NCBI GenBank assembly: GCA_016795075.1
Contig: JAEUIP010000005.1
Coordinates: 1-41,182 of the forward strand
DNA length: 41,182 bases
Direction of reading: 5' to 3'
Source of the DNA: Planctomycetaceae bacterium
GTDB taxonomy: Bacteria; Planctomycetota; Planctomycetia; Pirellulales; Pirellulaceae
The notes beneath the pieces were generated by a model, which saw only the letters and a program-made list of their open reading frames with translations, did no database searches and was not told the origin of the DNA. Both the position numbers and the translations under genes were made by a program. Below are positions 16,649 to 25,300 of the stretch, one piece after another. Positions within the stretch are counted from its first letter, which is position 1; each line of letters opens with the position of its first letter.

Positions 16649-18541
16649 ATGAATAAATTCGGCAAACGTGAGTTACTGGTTTTTGCACTGCTTCTGGGTG
16701 CGATCACGCTAGCATTGCCAGATATAGCCCACGGCCAAATCCGTTTGCGCCCAAGGCCGAATCCCACGCGATCACCCGCTGCGGACTCGTCCAAATCGCC
16801 CAAGACATCCGCTCGAGATGTGAAGGGCAGTGTCGCTCAGTTGTTGAATCCACAAGGGTTGGCTTACTACAACGAACATCCGACGGACTTGTTAGCGTTG
16901 ATTCGGGAATCCGTGGACCATCAGCGGAAGTTTCCTGATACGGCTCAGAACCGCAGTCCGTGGGGCGTGATGCACACGACCTTGGCTTGGGGTCCCGAGG
17001 GCGAGATCTTGATCGATGATGAACCCTACAATGCCATTAACGCGTTGTGCGACAATCAGCGGCTCAAGGGCGTTCGTTTGTTGGCGGTCAAAGGTGGATT
17101 GCCGCAACCGCTGGAGGGACCTGGCTTGCAAGGTCATCCGGGCCAGTTGTTAGCGATCTTGGCGCAAAACAACGTGCCCCTGGAGCACCCGATTCGAGTT
17201 GGGGATCAAGAGTTTACGGTTCGCGACTTGGTCCAATACGAGCAAAAGACGTGCAAGCCCAGTATGGAGCTAACGTTCAAGTTGTTGGGACTGTCGCACT
17301 ATTTGCCACTGAACGAAACATGGACGGCCGAGGACGGGGGAGCGTGGTCGGTCGAGCGACTGCTGCGTTTGGAGTTGCGGCAGCCGATCAACGGGCAGCA
17401 GACGTGTGGCGGAACGCATCGTCTGATGGCCATCCACTTGGCTTCGGCGAAGCGGATTCGCGAGGGTGGCGAAATAACCGGAGCGTGGTTGGCGGCGGCG
17501 AAATACACGGAAGATTACCACGAGTACGCATTCAGCCTTATCAATCCGGATGGGTCGTGCAGCACCGAATGGCTCGAGCGGCGGGCCGCCTTGGATGATC
17601 CACAACGTCGCGTGCAAACAACCGGACATGTGCTGGAGTGGCTCGCGGTATCGTTGCCGGATGAGAAGCTACGGAATGAAAAAGTGGTGGGATCGTTTGC
17701 CTATCTAGCGGCGTTGTTACGGGTCGATATTGGCGAGACATGGGCGGTGGGGCCTCGGGCACATGCGTTGCGGGCACTGCGGGTCTATCACGACCGTTTG
17801 GCGTCGCAGCTTCCCGGTCCGCTCGAATCGGCTGGGGACAGGCTAGCGGGCGAAATCGCGCTCCCCGGCCGCAGCGAAGAATCTCCCAACAAACTAGCCG
17901 AATCCACACCGGGGACAGACACCACATCGGGGACAGACACCACCGGCGCTCCAGCGACGTCCTCACCCTCGGCCAAACGACCGGGCGAACTACCGGGGAC
18001 AGTCACCAACACCGAGCCGACATCGGAGACCGTCACCACGGGGACAGTCACCACCGAACGGACGACGGGGCAGGCGAGTACTGGGGGAACAGTGGGGACA
18101 GACACGTCAGTGGGAGCAGCGGGAGAGGGAGCAGCGGGGACAGACACATCGGACGGTGCGAATAAAACTCCGGAAAAAACGTCCGGGACAGACAAAGGTG
18201 TGGGGACAGACAAGTCGGTCGAGTCTGTGGGGACAGACAACTCGGCGTCGGAGATCGGCAAAAACGTGGGGACAGTCAAGTCCGCCGAGAAGTCTGCGCG
18301 GACCGACAGGCCAAAAGCGGCTGCGAGCCGATCGGCTAATTCGGTGTTGGAGTCCAATGGCGAGGAAAGACGCGAACGAGTTGCAAGTCGGCCTACCGAC
18401 GTCGCCACACCAAGCGGCAGAACCAAGCCTGCGAATCCGAAGCCCGCAGCCAAGGAGCCCAAGCCAGCCCGTCCAGGTGCTGCCAGTTCGAGCAAACCCA
18501 CCAGCCCAGCAAACGGGGACACACACAATTCGACTCGCTAG
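16649..18541 (+). CDS. exported protein with repeat-encoded low-complexity tail
   Basis: A 630-residue protein from ATG 16649. Residues 1-30 are a signal peptide (MNKFGKRELLVFALLLGAIT, cleavage near AHGQ). Residues 60-400 form a conserved-looking domain with cysteine and histidine residues (CKPSMELTFKLLGLSHYLPL, GGTHRLMAIHLASAKR, TGHVLEWLAVSLP). It resembles large planctomycete exported proteins of unknown function; I cannot name it. From about 415 on the sequence is Thr/Ser/Pro/Gly-rich with nine GT[DV][TK] motifs, each encoded by a GGGGACA repeat in the same frame, then a basic Lys/Pro/Ala tail. The repeat array continues beyond the stop. The tail is probably disordered or wall-associated. 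It is a lone gene between two repeat regions. Confidence 0.8.
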   Translation: MNKFGKRELLVFALLLGAITLALPDIAHGQIRLRPRPNPTRSPAADSSKSPKTSARDVKGSVAQLLNPQGLAYYNEHPTDLLALIRESVDHQRKFPDTAQNRSPWGVMHTTLAWGPEGEILIDDEPYNAINALCDNQRLKGVRLLAVKGGLPQPLEGPGLQGHPGQLLAILAQNNVPLEHPIRVGDQEFTVRDLVQYEQKTCKPSMELTFKLLGLSHYLPLNETWTAEDGGAWSVERLLRLELRQPINGQQTCGGTHRLMAIHLASAKRIREGGEITGAWLAAAKYTEDYHEYAFSLINPDGSCSTEWLERRAALDDPQRRVQTTGHVLEWLAVSLPDEKLRNEKVVGSFAYLAALLRVDIGETWAVGPRAHALRALRVYHDRLASQLPGPLESAGDRLAGEIALPGRSEESPNKLAESTPGTDTTSGTDTTGAPATSSPSAKRPGELPGTVTNTEPTSETVTTGTVTTERTTGQASTGGTVGTDTSVGAAGEGAAGTDTSDGANKTPEKTSGTDKGVGTDKSVESVGTDNSASEIGKNVGTVKSAEKSARTDRPKAAASRSANSVLESNGEERRERVASRPTDVATPSGRTKPANPKPAAKEPKPARPGAASSSKPTSPANGDTHNSTR

Positions 18542-19088
18542 TAGACTCGTCGCGAAGGGCAACCGCGGCCTGGCAATCGGGGATGGCAATCGGGGACAGA
18601 CGCTAGTCGATTTGCTAGGGGACCTGGCAACCGGGGACAAACACAGGCGACTCGGGGGGCAACCGGGGACAAACACAGGCGACTCGGGGGGCAACGGGGG
18701 ACACACACAGACCTGGCAACCGGGGACAGACGCTCGTCGATTCGCTAGGGCAACTGGGGACACACACAGTCGACTAGCTAGAAGATTCGTCCCGAAATTG
18801 GCGGGGAAGCATCGGTCAAGTCCAGCGGTGCTGCCAGCGGGGACAGTCACCAGGGCAACCGGGGACACACACAAGAAACGGCAACGGGGGAGAACGGCAA
18901 CTGGGGATACACACAGTTGACTCGGGCAACCGGGGACAGACGCTCGTCGATTTGCTAGCAAAATTGTTCGGAAGTTGGCGGGTCGCTTTGGTCAAGTCCA
19001 GTGCAGCCAGCCGGGACAGTCACCGGGGAGAGTCACCGGCTATAGGCAGCGGGGACAGTCACCCGCTACCGATCGACCACTGGGGACA
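17911..19088 (+). repeat. dense array of GGGGACA-core repeats
   Basis: Twenty-one exact GGGGACA words occur in about 1.2 kb, all on the plus strand, starting at 17911, 17929, 17995, 18040, 18094, 18136, 18202, 18229, 18268, 18515, 18592, 18633, 18665, 18697, 18722, 18756, 18839, 18861, 18932, 19051 and 19082. There are also degenerate copies (for example 18185, 18579, 19013, 19025). Downstream bases are usually GACAC, GTCACC, CACACA or GACGCT. Elsewhere in the window I noticed only about four copies on either strand. The array starts inside the exported-protein gene and runs through non-coding DNA to 120 bp before tRNA-Arg. It is not a CRISPR: spacing is irregular (18 to 247 bp) and there is no long constant repeat. 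Confidence 0.9.
18631..18694 (+). repeat. exact 32-bp tandem duplication
   Basis: Bases 18631-18662 are repeated without change at 18663-18694. Each copy carries one GGGGACAAACACAGG element and a GACTCGGGGGG run. Perfect identity suggests recent slippage or unequal recombination. Confidence 0.9.
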
Positions 19089-19169
19089 GTCAACAGCCGA
19101 CGCTATTTGTCGGATCCGGACCGACCGCGAGCGGCTCGGTCGCCGGGTTGTAAATTGGGAAAGTGCTAC

Positions 19170-19197
19170 TTTACAAACGCCCGAAAACCGATATTCT
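19170..19197 (+). promoter_or_regulatory. promoter of tRNA-Arg
   Basis: A -35 box TTTACA (19170-19175, 5 of 6 to consensus) and a -10 box TATTCT (19192-19197) are separated by 16 bp and lie 13 bp before the tRNA. The -35 is also one arm of an inverted repeat with TTGTAAA at 19148-19154. Confidence 0.6.
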
Positions 19198-19210
19198 GAC
19201 AGACCCATAC

Positions 19211-19284
<74 letters not shown>

Positions 19285-19694
19285 CTCGTCTCATCCTGCG
19301 AACTTTAGGCTACAAGCCAGTTCGCAAATTGAGAGATCTTCTTTCGCGACGCAACGATCGCTAAAATCCCTAGTGTTTTGGGTGTTTTCGATTTTTCTTG
19401 CTCGTCTTGTAACGCTCTCGCTTTTCTTAACGCTAGCAGATTTTCCGAATGTTGTTTCCGTCTGAACGGTATTTTCTCCCGCGAATTATCACGTTCTCTG
19501 TTTTGTAAGGGATTGTTGGTTACAACGCCGATTGCTTCCGACCCACCGAACCGGACCTCAACTACCCAACCGCCGGGTTAACAGTTGGGCCAGAATCGGA
19601 TCTGAATCATGCGGTTGGAGAACGAGTTTCGATTTCGCCCGTAGCCAAGTCTTATTGACTAATTGATCAAAGTTCTTGACGCTCTGAGTTGAGT
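19285..19694. other. A+T-rich spacer after tRNA-Arg
   Basis: 410 bp rich in T runs. I see no gene, no integrase fragment and no second copy of the tRNA 3' end. The short open frames here look random. Confidence 0.45.
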
Positions 19695-21299
19695 TTAGTG
19701 TTGCGAGATCTTCGCCACCACGGTAGTAACGGATCGTGGTAGTAAATCCAGTTCGCCCGATGGCCTCGACATGCGATGGTCATGATTTTGGTCGGTTGTG
19801 AAAACCTCGATCGAATCACGATCTATTCGCATATCGCTCGCTGCAAGCCGAATCGAGATGGACTTCTTGTTGCTGGACCCATTTACAACGACCAATACTA
19901 TCTTTCGGTTATCTGGGCTTTTGTAGGCGGATGCCATGATACCGTTCCATTCATCAGGGTTGTTGATCTCGATGCGAGTAAAGCCAGGACGGATGAATCG
20001 ACTATAGTTTCCAAATATCCAAAAGGCTTTCGTCGTTTCAATGGACTCGCTTTCTAACGACGGAGAGATTTTCAAAAGACCATCTTTGTAATCGTACGGT
20101 GTAATAGCGAGCCACCAATGCCATGCGGACACATTCAGACGCGTTAAGTCGCGATGCATAACCTTGGCCAAATGGATCGCGAACTCCATGTCATTTGACT
20201 CATAGCCTAGCCCGCTGAATGATCGGTCTGATCCCGTGTCGTCTAGAATACAAAACTCGCTCATCCATATTTTGGCATCAGGCGAGATCTGACGTACGTT
20301 CATGAGTGTAAGGTCACGAAGCTTACCTAAGCGATCGGGCCACGCGTCGGAAAAATATCCGTGCATAGATATCTTGTTGTTGAGAATCGAACGCATTTCT
20401 GGATCGCCAAGAAACTCGTCGATGTAATTTCGATAACGCCCCACTTTTTTGTGATGCATGCCTCCTTGATAGATCTCTTTGTCGAACATGATTTTGTGGG
20501 CATCGCTGAGGGCAGCGGCGTATTCGACCGATTCAGGACCATCCACGTGAACTTGTTTATCAAGCCCTGACTCCACCAATTGAGCATGGACGGCTCGGTA
20601 TAGTGCCTTGATATCGTCAATGTTGTAAGGACAACCTTCTTGCGTTTTTCCCTGCCAATCCCATGTCGGTTCGTTGAGAGGGCTGAGGTAGTTGATTGGC
20701 ACTCCGACTCGATCCCCTCGCAAATAGATAATCGCATCCACAAGTGATTTTGCGAAAGCCAGTCTGTGTTTAGGATCTAGATTGGAGGAGCCAACATTCT
20801 TACCATCGTTTGGATGGGTCAATCCGTTTTTCGTTGCCCAGTAAGGCGGGCTGTTTGCAAAGGCAATGAAATCCGTCACACCACGTCGATGCGCTTCACG
20901 CAGCATGCGCACTTGGCCTATGTGTTGGTTCTCATCTACGGAACCAAACGGTTTCGTGATGAAGAGATCTGCGCGACGTAGTGGATCTGGAATCAGGCTG
21001 TCGGCTCCTTGTTGCGAGCTGCCAGCACCAATGTTAAATCGCCATGCGGATAAGCCGATGCCATTTTGAGTCGAAAAAAGAAGATCAGCGACCTTGTCAA
21101 TACTTCGATCATTCGACTCTCGAATCCACTTTTTGACCATTGGATTAATGGTCCATGCATCCGACGCACCAAAGCCGTCAATCGTTTGGTAGGTTTTTCG
21201 GGGATCAATGTGAAGTGTGGTTTGGCCGAGGCACCCTGTGTTCTCCAATCCGACAAGGCTGGCTAGAAAAAGTGGTAGGAGGGCAATCAATCTATGCAT
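19695..21299 (-). CDS. secreted GH30-family glycoside hydrolase
   Basis: A 534-residue exported protein with signal peptide MHRLIALLPLFLASLVGLEN, perhaps a lipoprotein through TGC at 21-23. The family-30 clan A core begins at QTIDGFGASDAWTINP. It shows WRFNIGAGS, the acid/base Glu at E210 in SPLNEPTWDWQ, and the nucleophile Glu at E348 in KIWMSEFCIL, followed by a C-terminal beta-sandwich of the usual kind. GH30 enzymes cut beta-linked polysaccharides; the DGFGAS start and NEPTWDWQ recall the endo-beta-1,6-galactanase and related subfamilies, but substrate cannot be fixed by eye. It is the first gene after tRNA-Arg, transcribed toward it, and stands alone. Its base composition is A+T-richer than the genes left of the tRNA. 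Confidence 0.9.
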   Translation of the reverse strand: MHRLIALLPLFLASLVGLENTGCLGQTTLHIDPRKTYQTIDGFGASDAWTINPMVKKWIRESNDRSIDKVADLLFSTQNGIGLSAWRFNIGAGSSQQGADSLIPDPLRRADLFITKPFGSVDENQHIGQVRMLREAHRRGVTDFIAFANSPPYWATKNGLTHPNDGKNVGSSNLDPKHRLAFAKSLVDAIIYLRGDRVGVPINYLSPLNEPTWDWQGKTQEGCPYNIDDIKALYRAVHAQLVESGLDKQVHVDGPESVEYAAALSDAHKIMFDKEIYQGGMHHKKVGRYRNYIDEFLGDPEMRSILNNKISMHGYFSDAWPDRLGKLRDLTLMNVRQISPDAKIWMSEFCILDDTGSDRSFSGLGYESNDMEFAIHLAKVMHRDLTRLNVSAWHWWLAITPYDYKDGLLKISPSLESESIETTKAFWIFGNYSRFIRPGFTRIEINNPDEWNGIMASAYKSPDNRKIVLVVVNGSSNKKSISIRLAASDMRIDRDSIEVFTTDQNHDHRMSRPSGELDLLPRSVTTVVAKISQH

Positions 21300-21557
21300 C
21301 GTGTTTTATCCAATCAATTGTTCCGCACGGTTTATTGGTGCTTTAAGGCTAGCATATCCCTGGAATCTACAAGGGTGCAGTCGGCCCGAGTAGCAGCGGT
21401 TTTCGTTTACTAATCCGCCAAGGAATAACTGAACTGGTTTATTTACGCAGCGCAAGCGACATTTGCTTTTCGGAAGTAAGGGCAGTCTATTTGCGATGCT
21501 ACGTTGTTTACCGGACAAGGTATAAGGTGGCTCGCGGCGGCGAGCGCGAGTAGGCAA

Positions 21558-23171
21558 TCACTCCGGAGAGTTTGACTTAAATCGCTCAACATGTTGCTCG
21601 ATCGACTTGCGGATCAAAGCAATCTCTTCGGTGGTCAGGCTTCCGGTGGCTTTGAACATCTTGGTGAAGCCATCGAAGCCTTTCGCAGAACTGGGTACTC
21701 CAGCGTTTCCGTCTTTGTCTTCGCCAATTGCGAGAGGCTTGTCATCGGTTGCGCTCAGAATGCAGAACCAAGGGAATCCACCAGCCTTGGGACTCAACGA
21801 TGTCATGAGTTCCTGGGCACCAACGTTGTTGTCGACATCGATCTTCACGTCGATGAAATGTTTCTGAAATATTGCGTGCATCTCGGGTTGTGCCATCCAC
21901 TCTTCAAGCTGCTTGCAGGGGCCGCACCAGTCTGCGCCAAAGTGTAGGAAGATAAACTTCTTCTCTTCTGCCGCTCGCTTCTTCGCAGCCGCAAGAATAT
22001 CTTGAGCGGAACCAGTGATAGATTCAATCGACTTACCTTCGAGTAGCATGTCGATAGCCTTTTCCAGCGGTGCCCCATGCAAGTTGGTAGCGACGTGTTT
22101 ACCTTGCTTGTCGATCAACAGTGTTGTTGGATAAGCTTCGATCGAGTACTTTATCGCAAGTTCGGATTCAGCATCGGTGACGTTCTTCCAAGCTAAAGGT
22201 TTCTTGTCCAGAAATTCCTTAAGCGAATCGGAATCGTCGGCGGCTACTCCGAGGATCTCGAAACCTTTCGCTTGGTACTTCTCGTGTAGCGCGGTCAACT
22301 TCGGCATCGCAGCCACGCAAGGCCCACACCACGTTCCCCAGAAATCAACCAAGACAACTTTGCCTTTGTAGCTAGCTAGGCTAACTGCTTCGCCAGTGAT
22401 TGTCTTGCCTTCGATCGTGAGGTCGACAATCTCCTTGAACGGCTCAGACATTGGGGCACCTTCGGCCAGCATTCGGTCAATCATGCGCTTGTTATTGAAA
22501 CCATCGAAGCGCCAATCGTTGCCCTGCTTAACAAATTGGAGATACGCCAGCGTCATTCCATCGACGCCGCCATCCTGACCTGCCATTTCAGGTGGCAGCT
22601 TGGCAACGACTTGCAGTTCAGCCTTCACTTCCTCAATCTCGAACGCTCCGATTGCAAATGAGGCTGGAGCTACCATGATCTTTGCTGAAAGCTCCACTAG
22701 CTCCTGCGTCGCTTTGCGACGTTCGTTTGCCGGAATACACGCCAAGAGCTCTTGCTGAATCTTCTCTACCGAACGAAGAAGTTGCTCAGCTATCTTTTCC
22801 TTATCGCCAACGCCATTGGGCATAAGCCCGTCCAACGAGACTTTATCCAAGCCGAATCCTGAGACCATCGCCTGTAGTTTCTCAAGATCTTCGTTTTGAT
22901 CTCCCTTGCCCCCAGCTTGTCCGATGCCTGCAAGTTGCAAAAGCGTCATCCCGATGTATTGGTCCGCTCCCTTTTCAGTCATCATAGAGAAGGCCTTGTC
23001 CAATTCCTTTTGATTTAAGGCGAGCACCATGGCTTCGGCGGGCTTCAGCAATTCTGGTGGTGCCGTGGCCGGCTTGTCCTGCGCTACCGCGCTGAGACCG
23101 CAAAGGCTCATTACCCCGAGGGCGGAATGAAGAATAAACTCTGCTGAAATCGCTCTCAATTTTCGTTGCAC
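21558..23171 (-). CDS. exported protein with two thioredoxin domains
   Basis: A 537-residue protein, start GTG 23171, signal peptide ending near AVAQD (29-33). Residues 40-235 are a helical N-terminal part without a recognised domain. Residues about 245-380 form a TlpA-like thioredoxin with VVLVDFWGTWCGPC (active site CGPC, 282-285) and the cis-Pro in AYPTTLLID. Residues about 390-510 form a second thioredoxin-fold domain of the thioredoxin_7 type with FLHFGADWCGPCK (CGPC, 416-419). Both active sites are intact. It probably reduces or shuffles disulfides outside the cytoplasm. The trypsin-like protease gene ends 51 bp upstream on the same strand, so they are probably co-transcribed, away from the divergent sigma/kinase pair. 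Confidence 0.92.
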   Translation of the reverse strand: MQRKLRAISAEFILHSALGVMSLCGLSAVAQDKPATAPPELLKPAEAMVLALNQKELDKAFSMMTEKGADQYIGMTLLQLAGIGQAGGKGDQNEDLEKLQAMVSGFGLDKVSLDGLMPNGVGDKEKIAEQLLRSVEKIQQELLACIPANERRKATQELVELSAKIMVAPASFAIGAFEIEEVKAELQVVAKLPPEMAGQDGGVDGMTLAYLQFVKQGNDWRFDGFNNKRMIDRMLAEGAPMSEPFKEIVDLTIEGKTITGEAVSLASYKGKVVLVDFWGTWCGPCVAAMPKLTALHEKYQAKGFEILGVAADDSDSLKEFLDKKPLAWKNVTDAESELAIKYSIEAYPTTLLIDKQGKHVATNLHGAPLEKAIDMLLEGKSIESITGSAQDILAAAKKRAAEEKKFIFLHFGADWCGPCKQLEEWMAQPEMHAIFQKHFIDVKIDVDNNVGAQELMTSLSPKAGGFPWFCILSATDDKPLAIGEDKDGNAGVPSSAKGFDGFTKMFKATGSLTTEEIALIRKSIEQHVERFKSNSPE

Positions 23172-23222
23172 TTGCAGTCTCTGTTATGATCGAAAAATGT
23201 GATGGGTCTTATAATAAAGCAT

Positions 23223-24320
23223 CTACCGTATCAATGACCGAATGGCACTCAGGGGCACGGCCAGTTTTACAACTTGGGCGCCGAGGGCTTTTGCCGAGAC
23301 TATCCCTGCATCGCCGCCATTCGCCTCCTCGTCAACCGTCTGGTCAGCTGTTGGGGGATCCGAAACTGGCTGTTCAGTAACGTTGTCTGTCGCGCCAGTT
23401 GGTTCAGGCGGAGGTATATTCAGCGCCTGAGACGCAATGTAGGGCCCATCTCCCATGGTGATGATTGCGACGAGCCCCACGAGTTCATGCTTTGCGTTGT
23501 AAATTCCGCACCCACTACCGCCGGGAGCGAAATGGGCTGAGATCTCCATCCAAGGCATATGGCCTAGCAACGGGTAGCGTTTTACGTAACCAGAGTCGTA
23601 CGTGTAAAATCGCGACTCGGAGTGATGGAGCATTTGAATGGTTTCAGCCATCACTGGTTCAGATTCCGCGATGGGGATCCAAGGCAAGTTCTGTTTATCA
23701 AGCTGAACGATGGCGACGTCAGTACTGGGGTTCCCAGCGATGATTTTGATGACCCGAGCGACGGTACCATCACTCAGAACCATCACGATGCGGTCGTTGA
23801 TAAGGTTAGCGATGTGAAAGTTGGTGATCGCTAACCCGTCAGGACTGATAATCACGGCTCCTCCCATCGCGAGGTTCTGCAGCGAGCCTCCAAGCGCCAC
23901 GACACCAGTAGCTCGGCAAATTCTATCTAGGGATATTTGCTCGGCGTCGGCCTTGGGCAACTCGATCTTGGCTGACGCTGGCACAGTCGCCAGATCAACT
24001 TTGCTCCAGCCCGAATCGAGCCACGATTGCTCGGGATGGTTAAGATGTTCCGCGTAGATTTTGCTGACTGTGTTATATATATTCAGATCATTAACTGGAC
24101 TTCGCAGACTCGAGAACAGTGTTTGGCCTGAATCCGGATCGGAACCTGGCTGGTTCGTATTCCGCGGAGCTAAGTTCTCAGTGCTCTCTGCAGCTGTCGA
24201 TTCGACGGGCGATGCAAGCCACTTTTCTGGTGGGATCTGTGCCCAACACTCCGTCGCAGCCAAAGCAAGACCTATGGCAGACGATGCAATCAAACGGATG
24301 GCTGTGGCGAGGTAGTTCAT
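23223..24320 (-). CDS. exported trypsin-like serine protease
   Basis: From ATG 24320 the protein has 365 residues with a signal peptide (MNYLATAIRLIASSAIGLAL, cleavage near CWAQ). The frame is open to 24407, but the upstream part is not signal-like. The protease domain shows the chymotrypsin-fold triad: His169 in LAITNFHIAN, Asp201 in PSTDVAIVQL, and Ser269 in APGGSGCGIYN. No PDZ domain follows, unlike DegP; the C-terminus has a Pro/Thr/Asp-rich linker and a short final segment. It probably acts in the periplasm on exported proteins. It pairs with the two-thioredoxin gene downstream and is divergent from an ECF sigma factor, so a sensing or stress role is plausible but inferred. Confidence 0.87.
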   Translation of the reverse strand: MNYLATAIRLIASSAIGLALAATECWAQIPPEKWLASPVESTAAESTENLAPRNTNQPGSDPDSGQTLFSSLRSPVNDLNIYNTVSKIYAEHLNHPEQSWLDSGWSKVDLATVPASAKIELPKADAEQISLDRICRATGVVALGGSLQNLAMGGAVIISPDGLAITNFHIANLINDRIVMVLSDGTVARVIKIIAGNPSTDVAIVQLDKQNLPWIPIAESEPVMAETIQMLHHSESRFYTYDSGYVKRYPLLGHMPWMEISAHFAPGGSGCGIYNAKHELVGLVAIITMGDGPYIASQALNIPPPEPTGATDNVTEQPVSDPPTADQTVDEEANGGDAGIVSAKALGAQVVKLAVPLSAIRSLIR

Positions 24321-24545
24321 CGACGATACTCTGGATGCATTGCGGTTTGGGATTTTGACCATCATCGAAAGATGGACTGTATGCACATGCGACATCTGGA
24401 GAGCCACCCCCTCAAGTCTTTAAGATTTTTCGTAAAAGTGGGCGTCTGCCCGCCGGAGACCGGGTGTTGATAAAGAAAACAAGCTCGAAACGTAACCTTT
24501 TTTGTGAGGGATCGCGGGATAGGAAATCGCATGGTGTAGTGCCCG

Positions 24546-24567
24546 TATAATCCGTACGACTGTACGG
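24546..24567 (+). promoter_or_regulatory. TATAAT box with adjacent palindrome before the sigma gene
   Basis: A perfect -10 hexamer TATAAT (24546-24551) is followed at once by CCGTAC-GACT-GTACGG (24552-24567), a 6-bp inverted repeat placed where transcription would start. No clear -35 box is seen at 16-18 bp. It could be an operator or a hairpin at the 5' end of the sigma/kinase mRNA. The rest of the region 24321-24693 has no gene. Confidence 0.45.
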
Positions 24568-24693
24568 CGTTATTTCGAGTTCTAAGGCAAAGTAAGTCTT
24601 TCCATGGTTGCGTTCGCGAATCAAAATGGCATGTGCAGGGCGATCAATCGTCCTGTAGTGTGTAATCGGCAAGTCGCGGAACGGATGCGGTCC

Positions 24694-25266
24694 ATGGAAA
24701 ATCTGACGGTCATCCTTTCTCAAATGGGCAGCGGCTCGCAGTCGGCCAAAAGTCAGCTACTCGACGCCGTTTATGACGAGTTGCGAAGAATGGCGTCTGC
24801 AAAGTTGAAGTCGGAGCTGCCAGGACAAACGCTGCAAGCCACCGCGTTGGTCCATGAAGCATGGATTCGGCTGCTTGATAACGTTGGTGAAGTGAGCGGT
24901 GAGTGGCAAAACCGCCGACATTTCTTTGGAGCAGCCGCTGAGGCGATGCGGCGGATCTTGATCGAACGAGCTCGTAGCAAGAAACGTCTCAAGCGTGGTG
25001 GACCTAACGCACAGCGGCAAGCCTTAAAGGATGTCGCTCACGTTCCCCAGCCCTTCGAGGATGATGTGCTCGATTTGCACGCGGCGCTGGAGCATTTTGA
25101 ACAGGAAGATCCACTCCGTGCGCAGGTCGTTAAGCTCAAGTTTTTTGCCGGTCTCACCACCAGTGAGATCGCCGAGATCACTGAATTGTCGGTAGCGACT
25201 GTAGAACGCTACTGGGTCTATGCACGCGCTTGGTTGCACAGCAAGATGTCTGCAAAGTTCCAGTAA
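24694..25266 (+). CDS. ECF sigma factor, planctomycete TIGR02999-like type
   Basis: From ATG 24694 the protein has 190 residues. Region 2 includes SQLLDAVYDELRRMASAKL and LVHEAWIRLLD, then an HFFGAAAEAMRRILIERARSKKR block characteristic of the ECF group common in planctomycetes and acidobacteria (TIGR02999). Region 4 is a helix-turn-helix in KLKFFAGLTTSEIAEITELS with VATVERYWVYARAWL. It directs RNA polymerase to a limited set of promoters. No anti-sigma factor is adjacent; instead a Ser/Thr kinase gene follows after 34 bp, a frequent arrangement in this phylum that suggests control by phosphorylation. ATG 24685 is an alternative start. The upstream open part to 24604 is unlike the family. Confidence 0.92.
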   Translation: MENLTVILSQMGSGSQSAKSQLLDAVYDELRRMASAKLKSELPGQTLQATALVHEAWIRLLDNVGEVSGEWQNRRHFFGAAAEAMRRILIERARSKKRLKRGGPNAQRQALKDVAHVPQPFEDDVLDLHAALEHFEQEDPLRAQVVKLKFFAGLTTSEIAEITELSVATVERYWVYARAWLHSKMSAKFQ

Positions 25267-25300
25267 CCACGTATTCATTGAATTCTACGAATCTCCGATT

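Larger units (their letters stand above)
18542..19210. other. 669-bp non-coding region filled by repeats
   Basis: Between the exported-protein stop and tRNA-Arg. It contains 11 of the GGGGACA copies, an exact 32-bp tandem duplication (18631-18662 and 18663-18694) and an imperfect duplication of about 100 bp (18714-18850 and 18926-19028). Open frames on both strands read through the repeats and lack plausible proteins. The tRNA promoter lies at its right end. Confidence 0.7.

Noticed and set aside
18107..18961. 284-residue minus-strand frame with repeated VCPR/CVSPVA text
   Set aside because: It is the complement of the GGGGACA repeats and overlaps the exported-protein gene; the repeated text comes from the DNA repeat.
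17911..19088. CRISPR array
   Set aside because: The repeated word is only 7-15 bases, spacing runs from 18 to 247 bp, there are no uniform spacers, and no cas gene is near.
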